Source: Verrucomicrobiota bacterium (GTDB taxonomy: Bacteria > Verrucomicrobiota > Verrucomicrobiia > Limisphaerales > UBA1100). From it: DNA of 7,484 bases. Position 1 is the first letter of the stretch; each line of letters opens with the position of its first letter. The position numbers were made by a program, and so were the translations under genes. The DNA is taken from assembly GCA_028872645.1 (NCBI GenBank), contig JAPKDK010000140.1, positions 1 to 7,484 of the forward strand. The letters run 5' to 3'. Below the pieces are notes generated by a model, which worked only from the letters and a program-made list of their open reading frames with translations, was not told the origin of the DNA and did not search any database. Below are positions 1-7,052 of this stretch, one piece after another.

Positions 1-1374
1 CACGATGTCTTCGATTTCCTGATAAGTTTCATGGCCTTTTCCGGCGATGAGCACGGTGTCGCCCGCTTTGGCTTCACGGAGAATCTCGTCAATCGCTCGC
101 GCGCGGTCCAGCTCGATGCGGCCCTTGCCCGGGCAGCCTTCGGCGACTTGTTCCGCGATGAGATGTGGGTTTTCACGGCGCGGGTTGTCAGTGGTGATGA
201 GGATGTCATCCGCCAAATCGGCGGCGGCTATGCCCATTTTGCGGCGCTTCCCAGTGTCGCGGTTTCCGCCACAGCCAAAGAGCACGCGCAAACTACCCGG
301 CGTAATTTCGCGCAGTGTATTGAGCACTTGCCGGAGGGCATCATCGGTGTGGGCGTAGTCCACATAAACCGCGAAGGGCTGGCCTTCGTTCAAAGGCTCA
401 AGCCGACCGGGCACCGGCGGCAGGTTTGCGAGCAGCGGGACGCTTTCGGCCAACTCCATTCCCGTGGCGCGAACGATGCCCAAGGCGGCGGCGGCATTGG
501 AAACATTGTGGCGACCGATTAGCGGCATCGTAAAGTCAACGCCGTCGAAAGTGAATTCGGTTTGTTGCTGGCCCAATTTGAGTTGGGTGATTTGCAAATC
601 GGAATCGGCTTCGCCGAAAGTGGTGGCCGCAAATTCACGGACGAGGCGTTGGCCGAAGGGGCAGTCGGCATTGACGAGGCGTTGACCATCGTCGGGTTGT
701 TGAGCAAAGAGCATTCGCTTGGCGGCAAAGTATTGGTCCATATCGCCGTGGTAATCGAGATGATCCTGAGTGAGGTTAGTAAATGCGGTGGTTTGAAACT
801 CAAGACCCGCCACGCGGTGCTGCACAAGGGCATGCGAGCTGACTTCCATCACGCATAGTTCGCACCCGGCGCGAACCATGCCCGCGAAGTATGCGTGCAG
901 CTCGAGTGACTCCGGCGTGGTGCGGGCGGCGGGAATGATGCGATCGCCGAGATCGTACTCCACCGTGCCGATGAGAGCGCACCGCCGACGCGCGCCACGA
1001 AGGAGTTCGCGCACAAGAAAGGCGACGGTGGTTTTGCCATTGGTGCCGGTGATGCCAATGAGGTGAAGTTGAGCGGCCGGTTCACCGTGAAAACGCGCGG
1101 CCAATTGCGCCATTGCCGTTCGCGGATTTTCCACCCGTACCACGGCGGTTTCGCCCGGAAATCCACTCGATTGGCCGGTGATGATAAGTGATGCCCCCAG
1201 ATCAATTGCAGTCGCCGCAAAGTCATTGCCGTTCACGCGTGTACCCGGCAACGCAATGAACGCTGTGCCCGGAGTAACTCGCCGGGAATCGTACGCAAGG
1301 CCGGTGATGGTCGAAGTGAGTTGGCCGCGCACGATTTCGTGCGGCAAATCATGAAGCAACTCAATGCCGGTCAT
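1..1374 (-). CDS. murE: UDP-MurNAc-tripeptide synthetase MurE, meso-DAP type (C-terminus beyond window)
   Basis: Cytoplasmic Mur ligase that adds the third amino acid to UDP-MurNAc-L-Ala-D-Glu using ATP. My translation gives 458 residues with no stop before the window edge; the family usually has about 490, so some 30-40 C-terminal residues are missing. Visible parts: N-terminal UDP-binding domain with AYDSRRVTPGTAF (27-39); P-loop GITGTNGKTT (107-116); TTPES (152-156); MEVSSHAL (176-183); NLTQDHLDYHG (200-210); YFAAKRMLF (215-223), whose K219 matches the lysine carbamylated in the family; GRHNVSNAAAA (287-297); YVDYAHT (337-343); and GKGHE (445-449). DNPR (396-399) is the signature of enzymes that add meso-diaminopimelate; lysine-adding enzymes differ there. 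The ATG lies 3 nt after the ftsI stop (TGA-GCC-ATG) with no clear Shine-Dalgarno sequence, so translation is probably coupled to ftsI. Identification is very secure; the substrate is a family-based inference. Confidence 0.97.
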   Translation of the reverse strand, partial: MTGIELLHDLPHEIVRGQLTSTITGLAYDSRRVTPGTAFIALPGTRVNGNDFAATAIDLGASLIITGQSSGFPGETAVVRVENPRTAMAQLAARFHGEPAAQLHLIGITGTNGKTTVAFLVRELLRGARRRCALIGTVEYDLGDRIIPAARTTPESLELHAYFAGMVRAGCELCVMEVSSHALVQHRVAGLEFQTTAFTNLTQDHLDYHGDMDQYFAAKRMLFAQQPDDGQRLVNADCPFGQRLVREFAATTFGEADSDLQITQLKLGQQQTEFTFDGVDFTMPLIGRHNVSNAAAALGIVRATGMELAESVPLLANLPPVPGRLEPLNEGQPFAVYVDYAHTDDALRQVLNTLREITPGSLRVLFGCGGNRDTGKRRKMGIAAADLADDILITTDNPRRENPHLIAEQVAEGCPGKGRIELDRARAIDEILREAKAGDTVLIAGKGHETYQEIEDIV

Positions 1375-1377
1375 GGC

Positions 1378-3243
1378 TCAGCGGGGTTGGGGGTCGTTGC
1401 CGGAAACTATCGAACCTTGTTGCACGAGGTCCGGCTTCAATCCGAGATATCCGGCGGTGCGTTCGGCAATGGCTTTGAAGACCGGCGCAGCGGTGAGTCC
1501 GCCGTAGTAGTCGCCCTTCGGTTCGTCGATTGAAACGAGGATGCACAACGCCGGTGCATCGGCCGGGAAAAATCCCACGAATGAAGCGTAGTATTTGCCG
1601 GGCAAATAACCGCCACGCCCAGCCTTTTGCGCGGTGCCGGTTTTTCCGGCCACGGTGTAGTATTGCAGCGCAGCGCGTTTGGCGGTGCCCCCTGATTTGG
1701 GCACGGTCTTGAGAGCCTCGGTAGTGGCGCGCGCGGCTTCGGGCGAAACCACCTGCCGCACAGGCTCGGGATGATACTGCACAACCACCCGCCCACGGTC
1801 ATCCTCGAGATGATCCATCATCATCGGCCGCATCAACTTTCCGCCATTGGCGATGGCGCTCATCATCATCGCCATTTGCAAAGGCGTAGCGGTCACTTCG
1901 TGGCCCATCGGCACGCGGGTGATGGAAAGTTTGTTCCATTTTTTCAATGGATGCACCGTACCGCGCACCTCGCCAGGCAAACTAATTCGCGAGCGGGCGC
2001 CGAACCCAAACCGCTGCATATAAGCGTGCAAACGCGGCGCGCCGAGGCGAAGACCCACCTTGGCCGCGCCGATGTTAGAGGACTTGGTGATGATGTCTTT
2101 GACCGTGAGGCTGCCGTAAGCGTGATGGTCGCGCAACACGCGCCCGGCGTATCTGAACGATCCGTTTTCACAACGAAACGTGGTGGCAAGGCTAACCATC
2201 CGTTCGTTAAGCGCGGCGGCTATGGGGACGATTTTGAAGGTCGAACCGGGCTCGGCGGTGTCGGTAACCGCGCGGTTGCGGCGGGTTTCAGGCTTGGCAA
2301 TACCGGGGGCGTTCGGATCAAAATCTGGAAAATTAGCCATGGCCACGATGGCACCGGTCTTTGGCCGAACGACGATGGCGGTGATGCTGAGCGGCTGATG
2401 CTTGGCCATCGCTTTGGCGAGCTCGGCCTCGACGATATGTTGCACGCCGGAATCAATTGTGAGCACCACGTGCAGCCCGTTGCGCGGGGCAACATCCTGC
2501 TGGCGAAGCGCCACGACTTCCCGCTTGCGGGAATCAGTTTCTGTGACACGCCAGCCTCGAGATCCGACGAGCTTGCTATCGAGCACGCGCTCGATGCCTT
2601 CCTTGCCGCGGTGGTCAACGCCGCCAACAAAACCGAGCACGTGCGCGGCGTGATGTTTGCCGGGGTACACTCTCAACTGATCCTCTTTGCGATCAGCAAA
2701 AACCGATTGGCGCCGCAAACTCCGGAACCCATGACGCTGTTTCCGATTGAACTTGGATTCGTCCATTCCCAATTCCATATCGCGCAATGCACCGGCTGCC
2801 TGCTCCCACAGTTCACGGGGCACTTTGCGTTTGAGGACGACGTAACGATTAGTGCGAAGAATGCCTTGCTCATTAAGCATCATTTGTGGTTTGAGTCGTT
2901 GGCTCAATGCTTGTTCATCCAAATCCAGAATGGGCGCCAAGGCATGCGCAACGTGAGGATGCCATTGGCCAATGAGTGCTGGATCTGCGCAGATGGTTTT
3001 AACAAATAAACTAGTTGCGAGCAGGTTGCCGCGAATGTCACGAATATCACCCCGACGCGGCTCGCGAATGATTATGCGGATAGTATTATCGCGCGCAGAT
3101 GATTGCAGCTCATCATGCCGCAGCACCTGCAGATCGATCAGGCGATAGCCGAGCGCACCGAAGGAAAGGAGCATCACACCGGCAAAAAAGAAAAGCCAAC
3201 GGCGCGCTCCCTTACGAATTTTAATAGTGTCTTTTACCTCCAT
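1378..3243 (-). CDS. ftsI: Septal peptidoglycan transpeptidase FtsI (class B PBP, PBP3 type)
   Basis: Bitopic inner-membrane D,D-transpeptidase that cross-links septal peptidoglycan as part of the divisome. With the ATG at 3243 it has 621 residues, slightly longer than the 588 of E. coli FtsI. A basic N-terminus (KIRKGARR) precedes one membrane segment (about 16-34). The N-terminal module begins with a RGDIRDIRGNLLA motif near 64, in the place of the usual RGxIxDRNGxxLA. The penicillin-binding domain has all three catalytic motifs: STFK with nucleophile Ser334 (334-337), SSN (388-390) and KTGT (534-537). No PASTA domains follow; the protein ends about 20 residues after the fold. A GTG at 3249 would add two residues, but AGGCGGA (3251-3257) lies 7 nt from the ATG and only 1 nt from the GTG, so I prefer the ATG. 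The position between ftsL and murE fits FtsI better than the elongation enzyme PBP2 (MrdA). Confidence 0.96.
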   Translation of the reverse strand: MEVKDTIKIRKGARRWLFFFAGVMLLSFGALGYRLIDLQVLRHDELQSSARDNTIRIIIREPRRGDIRDIRGNLLATSLFVKTICADPALIGQWHPHVAHALAPILDLDEQALSQRLKPQMMLNEQGILRTNRYVVLKRKVPRELWEQAAGALRDMELGMDESKFNRKQRHGFRSLRRQSVFADRKEDQLRVYPGKHHAAHVLGFVGGVDHRGKEGIERVLDSKLVGSRGWRVTETDSRKREVVALRQQDVAPRNGLHVVLTIDSGVQHIVEAELAKAMAKHQPLSITAIVVRPKTGAIVAMANFPDFDPNAPGIAKPETRRNRAVTDTAEPGSTFKIVPIAAALNERMVSLATTFRCENGSFRYAGRVLRDHHAYGSLTVKDIITKSSNIGAAKVGLRLGAPRLHAYMQRFGFGARSRISLPGEVRGTVHPLKKWNKLSITRVPMGHEVTATPLQMAMMMSAIANGGKLMRPMMMDHLEDDRGRVVVQYHPEPVRQVVSPEAARATTEALKTVPKSGGTAKRAALQYYTVAGKTGTAQKAGRGGYLPGKYYASFVGFFPADAPALCILVSIDEPKGDYYGGLTAAPVFKAIAERTAGYLGLKPDLVQQGSIVSGNDPQPR

Positions 3244-3250
3244 TCGCACT

Positions 3251-3257
3251 TCCGCCT
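3251..3257 (-). promoter_or_regulatory. Ribosome-binding site deciding the ftsI start
   Basis: The coding strand reads AGGCGGA, then AGTGCGA, then ATG. The 7-nt spacing supports the ATG at 3243 over the GTG at 3249. The site lies in the 26-nt gap between the ftsL stop and ftsI. Confidence 0.55.
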
Positions 3258-3269
3258 GGAGTAAACGGC

Positions 3270-3620
3270 CTAACGGCTGGCTGTACGCAACAGTTGTGGC
3301 TGAGTGGCCTCGACCGTTGCCTCCACCAGCACCACGATTTGTTCCGGACGTGGCACTTCGAGGTCCAGCCCGAGTTGGCGTAAGCGCGCGTCCAATTCCT
3401 GCGGACTCATCAAATACGCCAGCGTATCACCACGGCGTTTATTTTCACGCCGCAAATCCTCCAACTTGTTTTCGTTCTCCTTGATCTGCGCTCCGAGATC
3501 ATTGATTTGTTTCTTTTGCCAAACATACCCTAGTCCAAGACTGCAGGTTACGAGACAAATTAAAACCGCCTTAAGCGCAGGCCCAAAACGTACCGACAAT
3601 GTTTTCCGTTTTCGATTCAT
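3270..3620 (-). CDS. ftsL: FtsL-like bitopic division protein
   Basis: Small membrane protein of 116 residues, fitting FtsL, the short coiled-coil scaffold that pairs with FtsB and supports the FtsQ and FtsWI divisome subcomplexes. It has a basic cytoplasmic N-terminus (MNRKRK), one membrane segment (about 15-34), a charged coiled-coil stretch (about 36-65, rich in Lys, Glu, Asn and Arg) and then a segment, SPQELDARLRQLGLDLEVP (72-90), which resembles the 'ie..Ar..lGl..P' end of FtsL/DivIC proteins. About 25 residues follow, ending in a basic tail. FtsL diverges fast, so the name rests on topology, size and position directly before ftsI. I chose the ATG at 3620; an in-frame TTG at 3632 would add four residues, but the weak GGGG (3627-3630) suits only the ATG. 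The start is 16 nt after the upstream stop. Confidence 0.8.
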   Translation of the reverse strand: MNRKRKTLSVRFGPALKAVLICLVTCSLGLGYVWQKKQINDLGAQIKENENKLEDLRRENKRRGDTLAYLMSPQELDARLRQLGLDLEVPRPEQIVVLVEATVEATQPQLLRTASR

Positions 3621-3636
3621 TGTTATCCCCAACTAT

Positions 3637-6105
3637 TTAATCACGCGGTACCACTCGGATAAAGCGCTGCCCATTAGATTGAAACGGCACCGACATTGAT
3701 CGACCCGTACCCACTTGCGATTTGCCCACTGCTGACCAATTACTGCGGTCGTTTGACATTTGAACCACATAGCGGCTGCCGGGTCGGCTATTAAACCTGA
3801 GGCTCGTTCGTCCGTTTTGTACTGTAACCTGTGACGGAACCGGCGTGTTGCGCATCTGCTGAGCCTTATCTGTGCCGGTGTTCGCTGAACTTCGGATATT
3901 CTCAAACCGATTTTGCGCTGTCGTTGTTGTGTTTCGATACGGCCCGCTAATAGTTCCCCGCACTGCGCTTCCGGGTGATGCTGAACTTCGGAACCCGAAT
4001 ATTTGACTTTGCGTCGTGTTCCGTTGTGAGACTGTTCCCGGTGAAAAGTTTCCGCGGTTTCCAGGAACGGACGACATCCGCGTTTGAGTGTTATAAACTC
4101 CTCGATTTCTCACGGTCGACGATGTAGCTGATCTTGAAATTGTTGGCGCACTTCGGATTGATGGCGCAGATCGGAGTGATCCGACGCGCCTTGCTCCCGC
4201 ATAACTTCGGGCCGTTGACAGTAGTGCATTTCTAGCAGCCTGGGTGGACGCTACCGATGCAGCCGGTCGTCCTCCCGCCACCGGCGCTCCTCCACCGCGA
4301 ACCTGCCCTGTGCTTGAGTATCCTGACACTGCAGATGTTGCAGGCCTGGTCGCATTCCGCGTAGTTGAACGTTGGATGATCAATGGGCGACTCGCCACAC
4401 TTATTCTTGCTGAACCTCCGGCAGCACTCGTATTTATCCCAAAACTCGGCTGCCCACCGGATGGTTGGATATTTGTGGTTTGTTGGTTACTGCTTCCATT
4501 CATTACTTGGGCATTTACAGGGCGCGCAATTACACCGGCCGAAGGAGGAGATACTACGCGACCTGTATTGATCATACTTTGTCGCGACGCTTGACTTACC
4601 GCATTTTTCGCTGCCTTGGCTGACGCCTGTGTTGTTCTCACCACCTCTGAAATTTCACTTTCATGTTTTACAATAACATTGCCTTCAGCTTGTTCTTTTT
4701 TTTCTTCCATGATCACACCACCGGGGCTTTTGACCTTTTTTCTTGCAGCAAGCACAACTTTGCTTGGCCCTTGTCCGCCCCCGTCAACATCGGAACCTGA
4801 CGCCAAATCAACACTATGATTCTTGGTTGAATATCGCCGCGCTTTTAACAACACACTCGTCGCGCTAATCACATCCACCCACGCCACCATCAACATTCCG
4901 TTCCCATTTCCTGCAGTCGCAACCATGTTCTGCTTATTTAACACACGGGAATTGACACGAAACTCGGCGCCTCCTTTTAACATTCGTCCGTGAATTTCAA
5001 TTCCTGATTTTGTATATGAACCGCAATCCCACGCGACCAACACGCCATCAGCAGTCGCAGCTAGGGCCGGGTTAACCTGATCGCCTCCCCCATATCGATT
5101 ATGCAAACTTCGCGCGCCCAACGGTTGGCCTTGATTTGTGAAATTTCTAGTGTAAATATCTTGGCCTAATCCCAGTCCGCTTTCATTAAGCTCTTCCCAT
5201 GCAGCCGCGAATCCGCCATCCGGTATTGAGACCACCACCGGGTTGGTGCACAGCGCCTGGCCGCCATCCATTCTGAATTCATTGCCGAGCAAGTTCCCCC
5301 GCTCGTCCATCGCTCTTCCCATGATTCGGCTTCTCATGAACGATACACTTACCTGATGCATTTCTTCACCAGTTCCTGCGCGACCATATTGACCCGTCCC
5401 GGCCATCGCATGTTGTTTCCCATGTTCTACTTCGCCAACCCATACGATCACAAACCTGCCGTCTATCAAGGATGTGATAGCCGGATTGAATTGGCTCCAT
5501 TTTATGCTTTGGTTTATTTGGATCTCCGGACCGGTTTTAATTCCCTGTGCATTGAAACGACGGGCATACACCCCATCACCTGCGCCATCTTGATACTGAC
5601 TTTCCCAAGTTACGCAAACTTCGCTTTTGTGATTCACAGCCACGGCAGGCCTATCCTGATTTCCCCGCGTGAAAGAGTTGACTACTTGAGTTGCTCCAAT
5701 CGGACTCCCATTTTTATTCAGAAATCTTACAAAAACATTTCGGGATTTTCGAGGGCCCGCTTCCCATACCACTACAGCATTTCCGTTGGGTAGCACTGCC
5801 ACATCTGGACGCGCTTCATCCTCTCTAATTGTGGATTCACTCACACGAACCGGACCCCCATTTTGCTCCATTAAAACATTCAACGGCTGTAAAAGAATCC
5901 TGCTCCCGTTACTGTTTATTGAAACATGCTCCCACACTGCGAACCCGCCATTAGCATTGAACGCTAATTCTGGATTTCTTTGATGACCGACTAAATTACC
6001 ACCCAAAGTAAAAACATCACCGATTGGCCCAATCGCAGCCTGTGTCCCTACAGGTGTCAAAACTGATGCAGCACTGATTATCAGGATTCGTTGAATTGCG
6101 TTCAT
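3637..6105 (-). CDS. Secreted seven-repeat beta-propeller protein with Arg-rich linker, unnamed, inside the dcw cluster
   Basis: I do not recognise a named family for this 822-residue protein. A signal peptide is visible: MNAIQR, a hydrophobic stretch (about 7-20) and a probable cleavage after TQA (21-23). Residues about 30-430 hold seven copies of a 'P.lA...nG.fvvvWe' repeat, with core Trp at 58, 114, 167, 222, 303, 359 and 409, consistent with a seven-bladed propeller. The third copy, with YQDGAGDGVYARRFNAQG (171-188), resembles repeats I recall from secreted calcium-binding-type proteins. Residues 453-500 are Lys/Glu-rich. Residues 501-760 are low-complexity Ser/Thr/Gly/Asn/Arg sequence, probably disordered. 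Residues 761-822 form a small beta domain with YVVQMSNDRSNW (779-790) and RFIRVV (814-819), a C-terminal type I associate with Verrucomicrobiota. The ATG overlaps the rsmH stop (ATGA) and has a good ribosome-binding site. A cell-envelope or division-linked role is inferred only from context. Confidence 0.93.
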   Translation of the reverse strand: MNAIQRILIISAASVLTPVGTQAAIGPIGDVFTLGGNLVGHQRNPELAFNANGGFAVWEHVSINSNGSRILLQPLNVLMEQNGGPVRVSESTIREDEARPDVAVLPNGNAVVVWEAGPRKSRNVFVRFLNKNGSPIGATQVVNSFTRGNQDRPAVAVNHKSEVCVTWESQYQDGAGDGVYARRFNAQGIKTGPEIQINQSIKWSQFNPAITSLIDGRFVIVWVGEVEHGKQHAMAGTGQYGRAGTGEEMHQVSVSFMRSRIMGRAMDERGNLLGNEFRMDGGQALCTNPVVVSIPDGGFAAAWEELNESGLGLGQDIYTRNFTNQGQPLGARSLHNRYGGGDQVNPALAATADGVLVAWDCGSYTKSGIEIHGRMLKGGAEFRVNSRVLNKQNMVATAGNGNGMLMVAWVDVISATSVLLKARRYSTKNHSVDLASGSDVDGGGQGPSKVVLAARKKVKSPGGVIMEEKKEQAEGNVIVKHESEISEVVRTTQASAKAAKNAVSQASRQSMINTGRVVSPPSAGVIARPVNAQVMNGSSNQQTTNIQPSGGQPSFGINTSAAGGSARISVASRPLIIQRSTTRNATRPATSAVSGYSSTGQVRGGGAPVAGGRPAASVASTQAARNALLSTARSYAGARRVGSLRSAPSIRSAPTISRSATSSTVRNRGVYNTQTRMSSVPGNRGNFSPGTVSQRNTTQSQIFGFRSSASPGSAVRGTISGPYRNTTTTAQNRFENIRSSANTGTDKAQQMRNTPVPSQVTVQNGRTSLRFNSRPGSRYVVQMSNDRSNWSAVGKSQVGTGRSMSVPFQSNGQRFIRVVPRD
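3841..4605 (-). other. Coding region for a basic, low-complexity linker
   Basis: Residues 501-755 of the 822-residue protein are dominated by Ser, Thr, Ala, Gly, Asn, Gln and Arg. By my count residues 501-760 contain 28 Arg and one Lys against one Glu and one Asp, with no long hydrophobic stretch. This predicts an extended, positively charged, disordered segment between the propeller and the C-terminal domain. Contact with an acidic envelope polymer is possible but is inference. Confidence 0.75.
4129..4173 (-). repeat. Short RSAP repeat inside the linker
   Basis: Residues 645-659 read RSAPSIRSAPTISRS: two imperfect copies of a six-residue unit (RSAPSI, RSAPTI) followed by a degenerate third start (SRSA). 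The DNA copies share TCTGCGCCATCA and AGTGCGCCAACA, so they differ at several bases and are not a recent slippage product. Confidence 0.6.
4816..6018 (-). repeat. Seven tandem propeller repeats in the 822-residue protein
   Basis: The Trp-centred motifs AVWE, VVWE, VTWE, VVW-type (VIVWV), AAWE, VAWD and VAWV fall at residues 58, 114, 167, 222, 303, 359 and 409. Spacings are 56, 53, 55, 81, 56 and 50 residues. Each is preceded by a Pro and Ala-rich strand such as RPDVAVLPNGNA (99-110) or RPAVAV (152-157), and several are followed by an 'R.f...G...g' strand and an 'N' turn. The 81-residue step contains an insertion. These are diverged protein repeats, not DNA repeats. Confidence 0.8.
6102..6105 (-). 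promoter_or_regulatory. ATGA stop/start overlap coupling rsmH to the propeller gene
   Basis: On the coding strand the four bases ATGA hold both the ATG of the 822-residue gene and the TGA of rsmH. This arrangement normally gives translational coupling and shows that both genes lie on one transcript. Confidence 0.85.
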
Positions 6106-7049
6106 AATTCACCTTTCCATTCCCCTAGTTTTTCAAGCACTCGTAACTGAGCACTTCGTGCTCGCGGGTTCTTTGTTTCTTCCTCCTCCGTCGCGCGAAT
6201 AGCCTTACGATTTACCCATCGCATTCGCGCCGGCCTCTGCACTCGCAAATCCGGCACGTCTTCCTCTCCCTGCACATCATAATCACGCGTCTCTTCGCGT
6301 CCAAATTGTTTAACGGTACGATCTTCTCCAGAATGAAAAGTAATAACGGCCAATCGCCCTCCGGGTTTTAGTAAACTTACAACCCGAGGCAGGCCCTTCT
6401 GTAATTCTCCGGCCTCATTATTTACAGCCATTCTCAGAGCTTGAAATGACCGTGTGGCTGGATGAGTTTTCCGGCCCTTTCGTGGGCACACTTTTTCGAT
6501 CACATCTGCCAATTCAATTGTTGTTTCTAGTGGTGCCAGTTCTCGCTTTCGGATTATGGCGCTTGCGATTCTTCGAGAATTACGTTCACCACCCAGTTCC
6601 CAAAAAATATTCGCCAAATCCGCGGCCGATCGAGTGTTTACCCAATCTGCTGCAGTTTCGTTTTGCCTGTTATCCATCCGCATATCTAACGGCCCTTCTT
6701 TCTGCAAACTAAACCCTCGGCCAGATTCATCCAACTGTGGTGAACTCACTCCTAAATCCAATAAAACTCCATCAAGAGTTCCCAGCTTAATCCAATCCGC
6801 CAATGTTTCAAATGCACCCCGTCTCACTTCTACTCGATCCCCGAAGGGTGCGAGCCGGGATGACGCTGCCTCCACAGCCACGCCATCCCGATCGCTTCCC
6901 CCAAGCCAGCTCCCTGCGCCGGCTTTTAAAATTAATTCTGCATGGCCTCCGCCACCAATCGTCCCGTCCGCATAACGCCCGTTTTCTTTCGGGCGCAAAC
7001 CTTCAAGCACCTCTTGCGCCAATACCGGCAAATGACAAAAATCCTTCAC
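6102..7049 (-). CDS. rsmH: 16S rRNA (cytosine-1402-N4)-methyltransferase RsmH (MraW)
   Basis: S-adenosylmethionine-dependent methyltransferase that modifies C1402 in the decoding centre of 16S rRNA; it is the usual first or second gene of dcw clusters. At 315 residues it is full length for the family. Visible motifs: HLPVLAQEVLEGL (6-18); SAM-binding DGTIGGGGH (28-36); GSDRD (51-55); LLDLGVSSPQLD (96-107); RGFS (111-114); PLDMRMD (120-126); THPATRSFQALRMAVNNE (195-212); ITFHSGEDR (236-244), where HSLEDR is usual; and NPRARSAQLRVLEK (294-307). The start is a GTG. An in-frame TAA, the stop of the upstream gene, lies only one codon earlier (TAA-TGC-GTG), so no longer in-frame start is possible. 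I see no clear Shine-Dalgarno sequence; re-initiation after the upstream gene is likely. Confidence 0.97.
   Translation of the reverse strand: MKDFCHLPVLAQEVLEGLRPKENGRYADGTIGGGGHAELILKAGAGSWLGGSDRDGVAVEAASSRLAPFGDRVEVRRGAFETLADWIKLGTLDGVLLDLGVSSPQLDESGRGFSLQKEGPLDMRMDNRQNETAADWVNTRSAADLANIFWELGGERNSRRIASAIIRKRELAPLETTIELADVIEKVCPRKGRKTHPATRSFQALRMAVNNEAGELQKGLPRVVSLLKPGGRLAVITFHSGEDRTVKQFGREETRDYDVQGEEDVPDLRVQRPARMRWVNRKAIRATEEEETKNPRARSAQLRVLEKLGEWKGEL
6109..6118 (-). promoter_or_regulatory. Ribosome-binding site of the propeller gene
   Basis: The coding strand reads GGAAAGGTGA, then ATT, then ATG. AGGTGA matches six consecutive bases of the consensus complement to the 16S 3' end, although 3 nt is a short spacing. 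It lies inside the 3' end of rsmH and is the best Shine-Dalgarno match among the five starts in the window. Confidence 0.6.
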
Positions 7050-7052
7050 GCA

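Noticed and set aside
31..522. 163-codon plus-strand ORF at the left edge
   Set aside because: It is antisense to the 3' part of murE, including the DNPR and GKGHE motif codons, and shows no domain of its own.
849..1226. 125-codon minus-strand ORF
   Set aside because: It is in a different frame inside murE; the true frame runs through 1374 to 1 without a stop and carries all the Mur ligase motifs.
1771..3009. 412-codon plus-strand ORF
   Set aside because: It lies wholly antisense to ftsI, whose catalytic motifs are intact. Its translation is His/Arg/Gly-rich with no recognisable domain, as expected for a shadow frame of GC-rich coding DNA.
4244..4594. 116-codon plus-strand ORF with hydrophobic stretches
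   Set aside because: It is antisense to the low-complexity linker. The hydrophobicity is a by-product of Ser/Asn/Thr codons read in reverse.
5356..5793. 145-codon plus-strand ORF
   Set aside because: It is antisense to the propeller repeats, with no ribosome-binding site or recognisable motif.
6556..6975. 139-codon plus-strand ORF
   Set aside because: It is antisense to well-conserved rsmH motifs and has no recognisable features.
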